A stretch of 64,000 bases of DNA from Pseudomonadota bacterium (GCA_013285465.1 CP053449.1:1509540-1573539); one strand, 5' to 3'. Counted from the stretch's first letter, positions 25,061 to 34,285 are shown. Made by a program: numbers and translations. Notes: generated by a model not told the origin, from the sequence alone.

Positions 25061-26692
25061 ATGGGTATTTTTAACCGTGAAACCATGCGCGGCGATATTT
25101 TCGGCGGCATCACGGCGGGGGTTGTTGCCCTGCCGCTGGCGCTTGCTTTTGGAGAGGCTTCCGGTGCAGGCCCGATTGCGGGGCTTTGGGGCGCCATCAT
25201 CGTCGGTTTTTTTGCCGCGCTTTTCGGCGGTACCAAAACACAGGTTTCCGGTCCGACCGGACCGATGGTCGTGGTTTTTGCCGGACTTTTCGCCTCGCTT
25301 TCCGGTGACCCGCGTCTGGTCTTTACGGCGGTTATTCTGGCAGGGCTGTTTCAGATATTGTTCGGGTTTTTAAAATTCGGCCAATATATCCGCCTTGTCC
25401 CCTATCCCGTTATTTCCGGCTTTATGAGCGGTATCGGCTGTATCATTATCGCTCTGCAGGTTTCGCGGCTGTTCGGTTACAAGCCGGAGGGCAAAAGCAC
25501 AATCTCCGCCTTAAAAGCCATCCCCGATGCCGTCATGCATATGAACCTTACCGCCGCAGCGCTTGCAGCACTGACATTGCTGATCGTGTTCTTATGGCCG
25601 AAAAATGCGCGTGTTGGGCAGTATATTCCCTCTGCACTTGCCGCACTTGTCATCGGCACCCTTGCCAGCCTCTTTTTCCCCGGCGCGCCGGTTTTGGGCG
25701 ATATTCCCACGGGACTGCCCGAACTCATCATGCCGTCTTTCTCCAAAGACACGGCCTTTATGGTCGTCGAAGCCGCGCTTATTCTTGCCGTTCTCGGTGC
25801 GATTGACAGCTTGCTGACCTCATTGGTCGCCGACAATATGACGCGCAGCCGCCATGATTCCGACAAAGAACTGATCGGTCAGGGTGTCGGCAATACCATT
25901 GCCGGATTTTTCGGCGGTATCCCCGGCGCAGGCGCAACCATGCGTACCGTCATCAATATCCGCTCCGGCGGCACGGGGAAACTCTCAGGCATGACTCATT
26001 CCCTGCTGTTATTGGCTGTTGTTTTGCTGCTTGCACCTTTCGCGCAGCAAATCCCGCATGCGGTGCTGGCCGGTATTCTCGTCAAAGTCGGCTTCGACAT
26101 CGTTGACTGGCAGTATCTGCGCAATGCACATCGCGGCCCGCGCTGGGACTTGGCATTGATGGTGCTCGTACTGAGCCTGACAGTTTTCGTGGATCTCATC
26201 ACAGCCGTCATTGTCGGTGTTGTTCTGGCGGCACTGGCCTTTGTCAAACAGCTGGCGGATGAGCAGCTGGCCACCATCGGCCAGGAATCCACGCACTCCA
26301 TCACCAAAGCCGAAACAAAGCTGCTCAAAACCGTTGAAGGCAAAATCACGATTTTTGACTTTGACGGGCCGCTCAGTTTCGGTGCCGCAGCAGATGCCGG
26401 ACATCATTTTCGTGAAAGAAACCAGGAACACTCTGCCGCGCTGATACTGGATTTCGGGCGCGTTCCCTTCATGGATGTTTCAGCGGCACGCGCTGTCGAG
26501 ACCATCACCTGTGATGCCAAAAAAAGCGGCAAAACCGTCTATATCTGCGGTATGAAACCGAAAGTCGCCAAAATATTACGCGGATTGGAGGCGGATTGCT
26601 GCATGCTGCCGAAATTCAAATTTGAAAAACGCATCGATGCCGTCCGCGCCGCCGTAAAGGAAGTTACCGACGCCGCAAAAAATACAGGCTAG
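25061..26692 (+). CDS. SulP-family anion (probably bicarbonate) transporter with STAS domain
   Basis: 543 residues: a membrane domain of about 400 residues with many hydrophobic helices, then a cytoplasmic STAS domain (about 425-530, ILDFGRVPFMDVSAARAVET). SulP signatures are GEASGAGPIAGLWGAIIVGF, TQVSGPTGPM and GNTIAGFFGGIPGAGATMRT. SulP proteins move sulfate, bicarbonate or other anions with Na+ or H+. Pairing with a carbonic anhydrase and absence of sulfate-assimilation genes favours bicarbonate. Last gene of the ArsR-led operon. Confidence 0.9.
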   Translation: MGIFNRETMRGDIFGGITAGVVALPLALAFGEASGAGPIAGLWGAIIVGFFAALFGGTKTQVSGPTGPMVVVFAGLFASLSGDPRLVFTAVILAGLFQILFGFLKFGQYIRLVPYPVISGFMSGIGCIIIALQVSRLFGYKPEGKSTISALKAIPDAVMHMNLTAAALAALTLLIVFLWPKNARVGQYIPSALAALVIGTLASLFFPGAPVLGDIPTGLPELIMPSFSKDTAFMVVEAALILAVLGAIDSLLTSLVADNMTRSRHDSDKELIGQGVGNTIAGFFGGIPGAGATMRTVINIRSGGTGKLSGMTHSLLLLAVVLLLAPFAQQIPHAVLAGILVKVGFDIVDWQYLRNAHRGPRWDLALMVLVLSLTVFVDLITAVIVGVVLAALAFVKQLADEQLATIGQESTHSITKAETKLLKTVEGKITIFDFDGPLSFGAAADAGHHFRERNQEHSAALILDFGRVPFMDVSAARAVETITCDAKKSGKTVYICGMKPKVAKILRGLEADCCMLPKFKFEKRIDAVRAAVKEVTDAAKNTG

Positions 26693-26768
26693 GTCAGCAC
26701 GTCAATTTCTGCCGTATTTTTCTTCCCCCCGCCGTGATATATTAAGAACAGCGGGGGGAGAAAACAGT

Positions 26769-27041
26769 ATGACGCACACACGCAGAAAAATATCCAAACA
26801 GGAACGCGATGTCTGGCTGAAACGTCCGGCCAATCTGATCGGCCAAGGACTATATACCGGCGGCATGATCGGTTTCCTGATCTTGCTGGCCGGACTTGAA
26901 CTGGAGCTGCGCTTCAAACTGTTCATGGCCGTTTGCTTTTTCGCCTCGACAATCGGCATGGCCCTCATTCAAGGCTGCATTGAAGATCATTATTTAAGAA
27001 AATTGCTTTCCAGCAAAAAGGATAATAACGACCTTCGTTAA
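26769..27041 (+). CDS. Small two-helix membrane protein
   Basis: 90 residues. A charged N-terminus (RRKISKQERDVWLKRP) precedes two hydrophobic segments (about 25-43 and 47-66), then a basic tail ending in SSKKDNND. A strong purine-rich site (GGGGGGAGAAAACAGT) precedes the ATG. It lies between the SulP gene (76-bp gap) and the cytochrome c maturation operon. No family recognised. Confidence 0.6.
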   Translation: MTHTRRKISKQERDVWLKRPANLIGQGLYTGGMIGFLILLAGLELELRFKLFMAVCFFASTIGMALIQGCIEDHYLRKLLSSKKDNNDLR

Positions 27042-27135
27042 CCGGAAAAACCGCTTCTTTTCTTGCCAATAAATTTGAAAAGACTCCCAGCTTGCGCTAT
27101 ACAGGGCGCAAGCAATAATAACGCCTAAAAACGGC

Positions 27136-28293
27136 ATGAAAAGAAGGCAATATCCGTCCATGTTCACGCGCAGGCATATTGAAAGCTGGGCTTTGCTGTT
27201 ATCGCGGCCTGCCGTACTGTTTTACAGCCTGCCCTGGTTGATGGCGCTGCTGATTGCCGGTACGGTCGCACAGAAATATCTTGGCCTTTACGATGCGACA
27301 AAGCTTTACCTGACCGCGCCGATCATCTGGCTGGGCGGTGTTATTCCCCTGCCCGGCGTTCCGCTGATCCTATTTGTGATCTTCCTGAACCTTGTCTTCA
27401 AGCTGTTTTTCAAAAGCCCGTGGAGGCCGGAAAACGCCGGTATTATCATCACCCATTTCGGTGCGGCTTTTCTGTTTCTGGGTATGGCGCTGACTGCAGG
27501 TCTCAGCAATGAGGGCTATATCGCCCTTGCCGAAGGCGAGAGCAGCACAAAAATCAGCGATTATCACCGCCGTGAACTGGTCTTTTTGCAAGACGGCAAT
27601 GATGCCCTGCGTCTGCCCTATCAAACACTTAAAACCGGCATGATTGTGCAGAACCAAAGCCTGCCTTTCAGCGTTGAAATACTGGATGCCTGCCGCAACT
27701 GCACTATGCAGATGAATGATGCCGCAGATGATGACACGCCGCGTCACGGGCTGGCGGAAAAAGTCTCCTTACAAGCTCTGCCGCTTGAAAAAACGGAGGA
27801 AAGCAACCTTTCCGGCGTGATGATCCGTATCCGCGGCGCGGCGGAACAGGCGGACGGCATTTATATCGCTTTCGAACCCGTGAAAAACCTGCCGCAAATC
27901 ACGGCAAAAGACGGACGCGTTTACAGCCTTGCCCTGCGCCGCGCGGAAACCACCCTGCCCTTTGCCGTCGAGCTGCTGGATGTCAAACGCGTACTCTATC
28001 CCGGCACATCCATGCCGCAAAGCTATTATTCCGATCTGCGCGTGCATGACGGCGATATCCTGTGGGAAACCCGCATCGAGATGAACAGCCCGCTGCGCTA
28101 TAAAGGCTACACTTTCTATCAGTCCGGCTATACGCTTGCCGGAGAGACGGAAGTCTCCACCCTTGCTGTTGTAAAAAACGCCGGACGCGCCTTCCCTTAT
28201 ATCGCCGGACTTTTGCTCGGGCTCGGCATGCTGGTTCATGCCGTCATCCGCATCAGTGCAAAATCTGCAGGAGGCAAAAGCAATGCGTCATAA
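27136..28293 (+). CDS. resB: ResB-like cytochrome c biogenesis protein (CcsB)
   Basis: 385 residues from the ATG at 27136; ATG 27160 is an alternative start. It has three N-terminal membrane segments (about 25-48, 62-90, 101-123), a large periplasmic domain (about 125-350, ending LRYKGYTFYQSGYTL, a ResB signature), and a last helix (about 353-372). ResB/CcsB works with CcsA to carry haem across the membrane and attach it to apocytochromes (System II). It overlaps ccsA by 11 bp. A Cys pair is present in DACRNCTMQ near residue 193. Confidence 0.85.
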   Translation: MKRRQYPSMFTRRHIESWALLLSRPAVLFYSLPWLMALLIAGTVAQKYLGLYDATKLYLTAPIIWLGGVIPLPGVPLILFVIFLNLVFKLFFKSPWRPENAGIIITHFGAAFLFLGMALTAGLSNEGYIALAEGESSTKISDYHRRELVFLQDGNDALRLPYQTLKTGMIVQNQSLPFSVEILDACRNCTMQMNDAADDDTPRHGLAEKVSLQALPLEKTEESNLSGVMIRIRGAAEQADGIYIAFEPVKNLPQITAKDGRVYSLALRRAETTLPFAVELLDVKRVLYPGTSMPQSYYSDLRVHDGDILWETRIEMNSPLRYKGYTFYQSGYTLAGETEVSTLAVVKNAGRAFPYIAGLLLGLGMLVHAVIRISAKSAGGKSNAS

Positions 28294-30184
28294 ACTGCTT
28301 TTCCTTGCCTTTGCCGTCCTTTTTCTGCTGACAGCGCTGCTGCCGCGCATGGCAGCAGCAGAAACACCCCCGGCCTTCAACTATCAGGCTTTTGCCGAAA
28401 TTCCCGTCCTGCATGGTGGACGCATCCGCCCGCTGGATAGTTTCGCACGGATCCAGCTGCGCAGCCTGTCAGACCGCGACAAAACCGTTGAGGGCGACAG
28501 TGCCGTGGAATGGCTGGCACAGACAATTTTCACGCCTTATGAGGCCTTACAGAAACGCGTCTTTCTGATCCGCAATCCCGAACTGAAAAATATGCTGAAA
28601 CTGCCGAAACGGCGCGGCCATCTTTACAGCTATGGCGAATTATCACCGGGGCTGGACGCATTGCGTGACACAATTGCCCGTATCGCCGGAACGCCGCAAA
28701 AAGACTGGACGCAGGCGCAGAACGAGCTGATTGAACTGCAGCGCAACAGCCACAGCTTTAAACAGCTGCTCAGCGCCGTATCGCTGTTGCTGCCGCTGGC
28801 CATTGATCTGCCGCAGGATATCCGCGAAAAAACCGGCGCCGCACCGGATGCTGCGCTGACCTATCTTGATGCGGTCAAGGCGGAAGAACATCTGAAACAG
28901 CGCGTCATCGCGCTGCATGCGGATAAAGGCGCGGAAATAGACCGTTATACGGCACAGGAAATCGCCCTTGTCGAAGCCGCTTTTGCACTGGAGCAGATTG
29001 CCCGCGAAGGCGTACAAAGCAAATTGCTGCGCATTATCCCGCCCGCCGCAGGTGAAAGCACCCAAGACTGGCTGTCCCCTTGGGATGCGATGCTGTCGGG
29101 ACATATCTCCCCGCAAAATGCCGGTTTAAACGACGCATGGCGTGCGCTTGCCGCCGCCTATCAGGCCGAAGATACCGCTGCATGGCAAGGTGCTGCGGAA
29201 AAGGCACGCGATACGGGCCGGCAGCTTGCCGCCACGCAAATTTCCACCACCCGCCTTGCGATGGAGCTGTCTTATAACCGTACCGCCCCTTTGAAGAAAA
29301 GCGCCCTGTTTTACGGGCTTGGTTTTTTCCTGCTGATCGGTTTTCTGCTGTTCCCGAAAGTTTTTCCGGCACGCAAAATCGTTATCGCAACGCTGGGGGT
29401 CGGTGCCTTTTATCATTTTTCGGCCATCGTCGTGCGCGTTATTGTGTTGATGCGCCCGCCTGTCGGCACACTTTATGAATCCGTTTTATTTGTCGGGCTG
29501 ATTTGCGTATTGACCGGATTTCTTATTGAGTTCCGCCGCCGCGACAATGCCGGATTACTGCTTGCCGCCATATCCGGCGCGGTGCTGGGACTGGTCAGTC
29601 TGGGGCGGCTGGCAGGGCCGGACGATATGAATGTGCTGGTCGCCGTGCTGAATACGAATTTTTGGCTGACAACCCATGTGCTGATGATTACGGCAGGATA
29701 TGCCTTCGCCATCATCACGGCGCTGATTGCGCATCTGGTGCTGTATCTGCGGCTTTTCGGACGGAAAGAAAAATCCGATCTGCTGCTGCCCGCTCTGCAA
29801 AAATCCGCTTTGATTGCCTTGCTGTTTACCGCGACAGGAACGGTTCTTGGCGGTGTCTGGGCCGACCAGTCATGGGGGCGTTTCTGGGGCTGGGATCCGA
29901 AGGAGAACGGCGCGCTGCTGATCGTGTTGTGGCTGTTATGGATTCTGCACGGGCGGCTGTCGGGGCATATCCGCCGCCTCGGCATGATTGCGGGGATGGC
30001 TTTCTTGAATGTCATTGTCGCGCTGTCATGGTTCGGCGTAAATCTGCTGAATGTCGGCTTACATTCCTACGGCTTTATCGATTCCGTCTTCTGGTCGCTG
30101 ACAGGTTTCTGCACAATTGAAACGCTCATTATCGGCATTCCCTATCTGCGCCTGCTAAAATCAGGAAAAGAGCGCAGCGCATGA
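28283..30184 (+). CDS. ccsA: CcsA/ResC-family cytochrome c biogenesis protein with long N-terminal domain
   Basis: 633 residues from the ATG at 28283, preceded by AGGAGGC. A signal-like helix (about 5-25) is followed by a periplasmic helical domain of about 320 residues. Eight or more helices follow (about 345-625) with the haem-handling WWD motif (SWGRFWGWDPKENGALL) and conserved His in THVLMITAGYA and LNVGLHSYGF. CcsA shuttles and presents haem for ligation to CxxCH. The long N-terminal domain resembles the CcsBA arrangement of epsilonproteobacteria and Bacteroidetes. The start overlaps resB by 11 bp and the stop overlaps the thioredoxin-like gene by 4 bp (ATGA). Confidence 0.9.
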   Translation: MRHKLLFLAFAVLFLLTALLPRMAAAETPPAFNYQAFAEIPVLHGGRIRPLDSFARIQLRSLSDRDKTVEGDSAVEWLAQTIFTPYEALQKRVFLIRNPELKNMLKLPKRRGHLYSYGELSPGLDALRDTIARIAGTPQKDWTQAQNELIELQRNSHSFKQLLSAVSLLLPLAIDLPQDIREKTGAAPDAALTYLDAVKAEEHLKQRVIALHADKGAEIDRYTAQEIALVEAAFALEQIAREGVQSKLLRIIPPAAGESTQDWLSPWDAMLSGHISPQNAGLNDAWRALAAAYQAEDTAAWQGAAEKARDTGRQLAATQISTTRLAMELSYNRTAPLKKSALFYGLGFFLLIGFLLFPKVFPARKIVIATLGVGAFYHFSAIVVRVIVLMRPPVGTLYESVLFVGLICVLTGFLIEFRRRDNAGLLLAAISGAVLGLVSLGRLAGPDDMNVLVAVLNTNFWLTTHVLMITAGYAFAIITALIAHLVLYLRLFGRKEKSDLLLPALQKSALIALLFTATGTVLGGVWADQSWGRFWGWDPKENGALLIVLWLLWILHGRLSGHIRRLGMIAGMAFLNVIVALSWFGVNLLNVGLHSYGFIDSVFWSLTGFCTIETLIIGIPYLRLLKSGKERSA

Positions 30185-30780
30185 AACAGAAAATCATCCT
30201 CATCACCCTGTTCCTGCTGGCAAGCCTCGCGGCCATCATCTATGACCATACCGACCCGCCGAAAATACTCACCCTTCCGCCCACAGAAACGCCTGTCACA
30301 TTGACGAATATGCCGCTATCCGGCGATATTCAACTGACGGATTTCAGCGGCAAAAGCTTTCCGCTGTCCGATCTGTACGGACGCATCATCATTGTCAATT
30401 TCTGGGCATCATGGTGCCTGCCCTGTGCAACGGAACTGCCCGCATTATTGGAAATCGCCGCAAAACAACAGGACAGCCTGACTCTGCTGGCTGTCAGCGT
30501 AGATGATAAGCAAGAGAATGCCGAAAAACTGCTGAAACTGATCAAAACCCGCAAGCCTGATCTGGTCTTTCCCAAAAACGCCCTTTTTGCATGGGACCCG
30601 CAGAAAAAAATCGCACAGGATGTGTTCCAGACCACCCGTTATCCTGAAAGCTATATTCTCGGCACGGATGGCAATATCAAAGTGAAAATTGTCGGTGATG
30701 ATCTGGAAAAACTGCGCGCTGCGCTGGACGCGGTTAATGATGACCAAAGAAATAGTAATAAGCCAGCGGCCCCCAGATAA
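30181..30780 (+). CDS. TlpA/ResA-like thioredoxin, membrane-anchored
   Basis: 199 residues. An N-terminal anchor helix (about 4-20) is followed by a thioredoxin fold with active site WASWCLPC (Cys79, Cys82). It starts at the ATGA overlap with ccsA. In System II cytochrome c maturation such a protein (ResA/CcsX) keeps the apocytochrome CxxCH thiols reduced. The reductant donor (CcdA/DsbD) is not in the window. Its 3' end overlaps the small minus-strand gene at 30734-30901 by 47 bp. Confidence 0.88.
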   Translation: MKQKIILITLFLLASLAAIIYDHTDPPKILTLPPTETPVTLTNMPLSGDIQLTDFSGKSFPLSDLYGRIIIVNFWASWCLPCATELPALLEIAAKQQDSLTLLAVSVDDKQENAEKLLKLIKTRKPDLVFPKNALFAWDPQKKIAQDVFQTTRYPESYILGTDGNIKVKIVGDDLEKLRAALDAVNDDQRNSNKPAAPR

Positions 30781-30901
30781 AAGAAACCGTCAGCGTCCCC
30801 TTCACAGCCTGATAGGTAATCCAGACCCAGAAGATTCTTTTACCGGCCTCTTTCTTGCCGGTAATACCCAGTTTCTCTTTGATGGAAGACAAGATGCGCA
30901 T
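30734..30901 (-). CDS. Small membrane protein, 55 residues, antisense-overlapping
   Basis: Read from the minus strand: ATG at 30901 to TAA at 30734. A basic helix (MRILSSIKEKLGITGKKEAG) is followed by one hydrophobic segment (about 23-50, FWVWITYQAVKGTLTVSFIW, then GPLAYYYFFG). A GGAGAG ribosome site stands 8 bp upstream. It overlaps the end of the thioredoxin-like gene by 47 bp. The clean composition and ribosome site favour a real gene. It ends with His-His. No function known. Confidence 0.6.
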   Translation of the reverse strand: MRILSSIKEKLGITGKKEAGKRIFWVWITYQAVKGTLTVSFIWGPLAYYYFFGHH

Positions 30902-30973
30902 TGACTGCTCTCCGCCGTTTTTTTATGGCGTCAAATTATCAGTTTTGGCGGCAGTTGTCAAAAAACAAGACAT

Positions 30974-31010
30974 AAAAAAACGCCTTGCGTATAAACGGCA
31001 AGGCGCTTTC
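30974..31010 (-). terminator. Rho-independent terminator of the cold-shock gene
   Basis: On the minus strand, CGCCTTGC/GCAAGGCG (30998-31005 with 30981-30988) forms a stem followed by a run of seven T (30974-30980 on the plus strand reads A). It lies 29 bp after the stop of the csp gene. Confidence 0.8.
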
Positions 31011-31033
31011 TTAAGATATGGATGGCGTCAGGC

Positions 31034-31246
31034 TTATGCCGCGTCCGCAGGACGCAGCTCTGCCGCACATGAGCGTCCGTTGCGCTCTTCAATCTCGTAG
31101 GAGATTGCCTGGCCTTCTTGAAGCTCCTCAAGGCCCGCGTCCTTAACCGCGCTGATATGTACAAACACATCTTTGCCGCCGTCTTCGGGTGTAATAAAGC
31201 CATAGCCTTTTGCTGGATTAAACCATTTGACTGTACCGGTAGCCAT
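31034..31246 (-). CDS. Cold-shock domain protein (CspA family)
   Basis: 70 residues from the ATG at 31246 (AAAGGAAC 6 bp upstream; a TTG two codons earlier is rejected). A single cold-shock beta-barrel has RNP1 KGYGFI and RNP2 VFVHIS, and begins [14 protein letters not shown]. It binds single-stranded RNA/DNA and melts RNA structure. The upstream region to 31423 (about 175 bp) has no gene and may hold the long leader typical of csp mRNAs, but no defined element was recognised. Confidence 0.93.
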   Translation of the reverse strand: MATGTVKWFNPAKGYGFITPEDGGKDVFVHISAVKDAGLEELQEGQAISYEIEERNGRSCAAELRPADAA

Positions 31247-31423
31247 CTTCAAGTTCCTTTCACGTCACGTTTCGTCGTATTTGCCGCAATGCGGCGGATT
31301 CTCGGCCAGACAAGGCCGGAACAGTCACGAAGCGAAATCGATCGGACGAAAGTACCGGTCACTTGATAATCATAACCTTGTTAATGATGCTAAAATCTTG
31401 CGCAGCCTGCGTCAAGCGCTATT

Positions 31424-32251
31424 TTACAGCCCTTGTTTCCGTCCCGATGCGCCCGGATGTGTCCGCCGCGCGGGGCTTTCCTGATGTCGTGATTCATATT
31501 TTTGCAGCACGCCCTGATAGCCCTCACCCAGATGCGTTTCCAGCTCGGCAAGGCTGATAAACATCTCATCCGCCAGTTTCGTGAAATCAACGCGGGCACC
31601 GCCCATCTTTGCGTTCGCCTCTTCCGCCAGCGCGTCAAGATCGGCTTTCATTTCTTTTGCGGCCATCACCCACAACGCAAAATATTCATGCGGATAGTGG
31701 TAATCCTCTTGGCGGGTCAACGCTTCTTTGAAGGTCAGTACCTCGGCCTGATCGGTTTCCTGATAACCGTTATGATTTTCATCACGATGCGAAATTTTGG
31801 CATTACCCGGGAACAACGCCTCCCACAATTCCGGTTCGGCCTCATAGGCATGTAGACGCGCATCCACAGCAAAGCCCTTGCCGTTATTAATCAGAAATTT
31901 ATCGTCTTTTGCCGCATACAGAAATGTGTAACGCTCCTCTTTCAAATCCGGCTGATAGCCGAGAAGCTCTTCCATTTCCTCCTGCCCTTCACGCAGGGCA
32001 TTACGGATCCCTGTTTTCAGATCATCGCCGGGGATGATATCTTCATCCTCGCCCAGTCCGCCGAAATGCGCCAACCCTGCACCGACATTGCCGCTGCGTG
32101 TGCTGACAATAATCTCGACACTATCAACATCGGACAGATCACCGCGCCAATAGATTGACCCCGCGCCGCGTCGCGATAGCGGGTCGCGGTTTTCCGGCTT
32201 TTTCAGCCATTCAATGCGTTCATCTCTTTGCGCGGGAATATTGCTCATCAC
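31424..32251 (-). CDS. Nudix-like protein
   Basis: 275 residues. Residues about 62-98 contain a Nudix-like stretch: HFGGLGEDED, then ALREGQEEMEELLG, where the REGQEEMEE core matches the metal-binding REUxEE element but the glycine/Glu spacing before it is irregular. The region ahead (SVEIIVSTR) fits the beta strand of the fold. The C-terminus (after about 255) is basic and disordered. It lies 15 bp from serS on the same strand, so the two are co-transcribed. Could be a degenerate or specialised Nudix enzyme; substrate unknown. Confidence 0.6.
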   Translation of the reverse strand: MMSNIPAQRDERIEWLKKPENRDPLSRRGAGSIYWRGDLSDVDSVEIIVSTRSGNVGAGLAHFGGLGEDEDIIPGDDLKTGIRNALREGQEEMEELLGYQPDLKEERYTFLYAAKDDKFLINNGKGFAVDARLHAYEAEPELWEALFPGNAKISHRDENHNGYQETDQAEVLTFKEALTRQEDYHYPHEYFALWVMAAKEMKADLDALAEEANAKMGGARVDFTKLADEMFISLAELETHLGEGYQGVLQKYESRHQESPARRTHPGASGRKQGL

Positions 32252-32266
32252 GGTTGCCTTTTCTGT

Positions 32267-33583
32267 TTAGGCGGTTGCCTGTTTGGCATCTTCGTCATCA
32301 CGGGCGGTTTTCGGCATGATTTCATCAACACCCATCACCGGACGCAAGACTTCGGGAACAATCACCGTGCCGCGCTCGGTCTGGAAATTCTCCAGAATGG
32401 CGATCGGCGTGCGGCTCATCGCAATCGCAGTGCCGTTCAGCGTATGAACAAAACGGTTCTGGCCTGTTGCCTTGTCTTTATAGCGGACATTCAGACGGCG
32501 CGCCTGAAAATCGGTGCAGTTACTGGCCGACGTAATCTCGCCATATTCTCCGTTTTCACCTTTGCCCGGCATCCATGCTTCGATATCGTATTTCTTCCAT
32601 GCCGGCGCACCCAGATCTCCTGCGCAAATGCGTACAACGCGGTAGGGAATTTGCAACTCCTGATAAATGCTTTCCTCCAGCGCCAGCAATTCTTCATGCA
32701 CGGCGGCACTTTGCTCCGGCGTTGTGAAAGCGTAAAGCTCAACTTTGCTGAACTGGTGTACGCGATACAGCCCTTTACTGGCTTGTCCTGCCGCGCCCGC
32801 TTCGGTACGGAAACAATGGCTCCACGCGACATAGCGCAGCGGCAACATTTCCTCCGGCAGGATTTCACCCGCATGCAAACCGCCGACAGGGATTTCCGCC
32901 GTCGCGACCAGACTTAAATCCTGATCTTCGATACGGTAGGTATTGCTTTCATTGCCGCGCGGCGCAAAGCCTGCGCCCTGCAAAACCTCGTTACGCGCCA
33001 GATCGGGTGTTTGCAGCGGAATAAATCCGTGTTCAATCGCCTTTTTGAAGGCAAAATGCTGCAACGCCATTTCCAGCATGACCGCTTCGTTTTTCAGGAA
33101 ATAGAATTTCGCACCGGCAACTTTCGCGCCGCCTTCGAAATCGATCAAATCCAGAGATTTTCCGAGCTCGATATGGTCTTTCTGTTTGAAATTGACGCGC
33201 GGCGGCTCCAGAAAGGTTTTGACGGTTTCATTCGCCGTATCGTCTTTGCCTTCAGGCGTATCGCCGGGCAGCGTATTGGGCACGGTCAGCATCAGCTCTT
33301 TCCATTCCGCCTCATGCGCCGCCATTTCCTCCCCGAGTTTCGAGGTCTCGGCCTTCAGCGCGCTGCCGCGTTCGATCAGCGCCGGACGCTCAGACGGGTC
33401 GGCCGTGCTGATGGTTTTTGCGACCGTATTGGCCTCGGCCTGTTTTTCCTCCAGCGCCTGTTTGACACTGCGGAAACGGTCATAGGCGTCAATCACCGCA
33501 TCCAGATCGGTTTTGAAATGACGCAGTTCAATGCTGCGTTCGACTTCCTCGCGGTTCTCGATAATGTATTTGATGTCCAGCAT
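32267..33583 (-). CDS. serS: Serine--tRNA ligase
   Basis: 438 residues, standard length. The N-terminal coiled-coil tRNA-binding arm (about 28-105) is followed by a class II catalytic core (about 120-425): motif 2 around HCFRTEAGAAGQASKGLYRVHQF and motif 3 around LNGTAIAMSRTPIAILENFQ. It charges tRNA-Ser and tRNA-Sec. A short charged C-terminal extension (DEDAKQATA) is seen. The following Nudix-like gene is 15 bp away. Confidence 0.96.
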   Translation of the reverse strand: MLDIKYIIENREEVERSIELRHFKTDLDAVIDAYDRFRSVKQALEEKQAEANTVAKTISTADPSERPALIERGSALKAETSKLGEEMAAHEAEWKELMLTVPNTLPGDTPEGKDDTANETVKTFLEPPRVNFKQKDHIELGKSLDLIDFEGGAKVAGAKFYFLKNEAVMLEMALQHFAFKKAIEHGFIPLQTPDLARNEVLQGAGFAPRGNESNTYRIEDQDLSLVATAEIPVGGLHAGEILPEEMLPLRYVAWSHCFRTEAGAAGQASKGLYRVHQFSKVELYAFTTPEQSAAVHEELLALEESIYQELQIPYRVVRICAGDLGAPAWKKYDIEAWMPGKGENGEYGEITSASNCTDFQARRLNVRYKDKATGQNRFVHTLNGTAIAMSRTPIAILENFQTERGTVIVPEVLRPVMGVDEIMPKTARDDEDAKQATA

Positions 33584-33728
33584 AAGCTTAAATTACCCTC
33601 TTAAAAAAAATGTCCTGACAATCGCCGTCACTATAGCGCGCCTTGCACCTATTATGCAATATCAGGATTGACCTGAAACCATATTTTTTCTATAAATATG
33701 CGGCATATACTCCATGAAAGAATGAAGA

Positions 33729-34088
33729 ATGACAGCGGATATCAAACATTACATCGTCGTCCTGCATCAGGGCTCCCGCCCCGATGATTACAAAACGCCC
33801 GGCAAAGCCCCGCATGCGGAGCTGAACCATGCCAAGGAAGTCCGCGATGACATCCGCCGTACTGCCCGCAATTTCGGCTTTGAAAGCGAATTGAAAGACA
33901 TCAATATCATTCCCGGCGCGCCGGTGATCTATGTCGAATGCAGCGAACGCCTTGCCGAAGAACTGCAAAATATCGCAGGCATCCGCGAGATTACCCGCAA
34001 TACCTCCTTTGACCGCGAACCCGACAACGCCCCGCGCGCCGCCGTAAACCGCAACAACCGCCCCCGCGGCAATATTTTCAAGCGTTAA
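33729..34088 (+). CDS. Small conserved-looking cytosolic protein
   Basis: 119 residues, no membrane segment. A compact alpha/beta core is likely: IKHYIVVLHQG, HAKEVRDDIRRTARNFGF, PVIYVECSERLAEEL, IAGIREITRN. The tail (about 96-119) is Arg/Asn/Pro-rich. The layout (beta-alpha-beta-beta-alpha-beta) resembles ferredoxin-like or inhibitor I9-type folds, but no family is claimed. It diverges from serS. Confidence 0.6.
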   Translation: MTADIKHYIVVLHQGSRPDDYKTPGKAPHAELNHAKEVRDDIRRTARNFGFESELKDINIIPGAPVIYVECSERLAEELQNIAGIREITRNTSFDREPDNAPRAAVNRNNRPRGNIFKR

Positions 34089-34285
34089 TTTTCCGCACAG
34101 CCGTTCTTCCATACGCTCTCGCGGCATTCGTTTTCCCAGAGAGTTGTTTTTGCTTTATTTCGTGATAAAGGGCTTTAGAATGAAAGCCGTTATTTTAGTT
34201 TTAACTAGGAAGGATGGCACGGGATGAGGATTTCAATCTACTCTGCCCCCTTTGCCTAGATTTTGAAATTAAGGAACGAGTGGAG

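Noticed and set aside
27091-27112. Hairpin CTTGCGC/GCGCAAG before resB as a terminator
   Set aside because: The 7-bp stem has no T run after it and is too weak to call; may be incidental.
34214-34285. Earlier start for the orphan exported protein
   Set aside because: It would put about 50 residues ahead of the signal-like helix; the ATG at 34286 has a better ribosome site, though this is not decisive.
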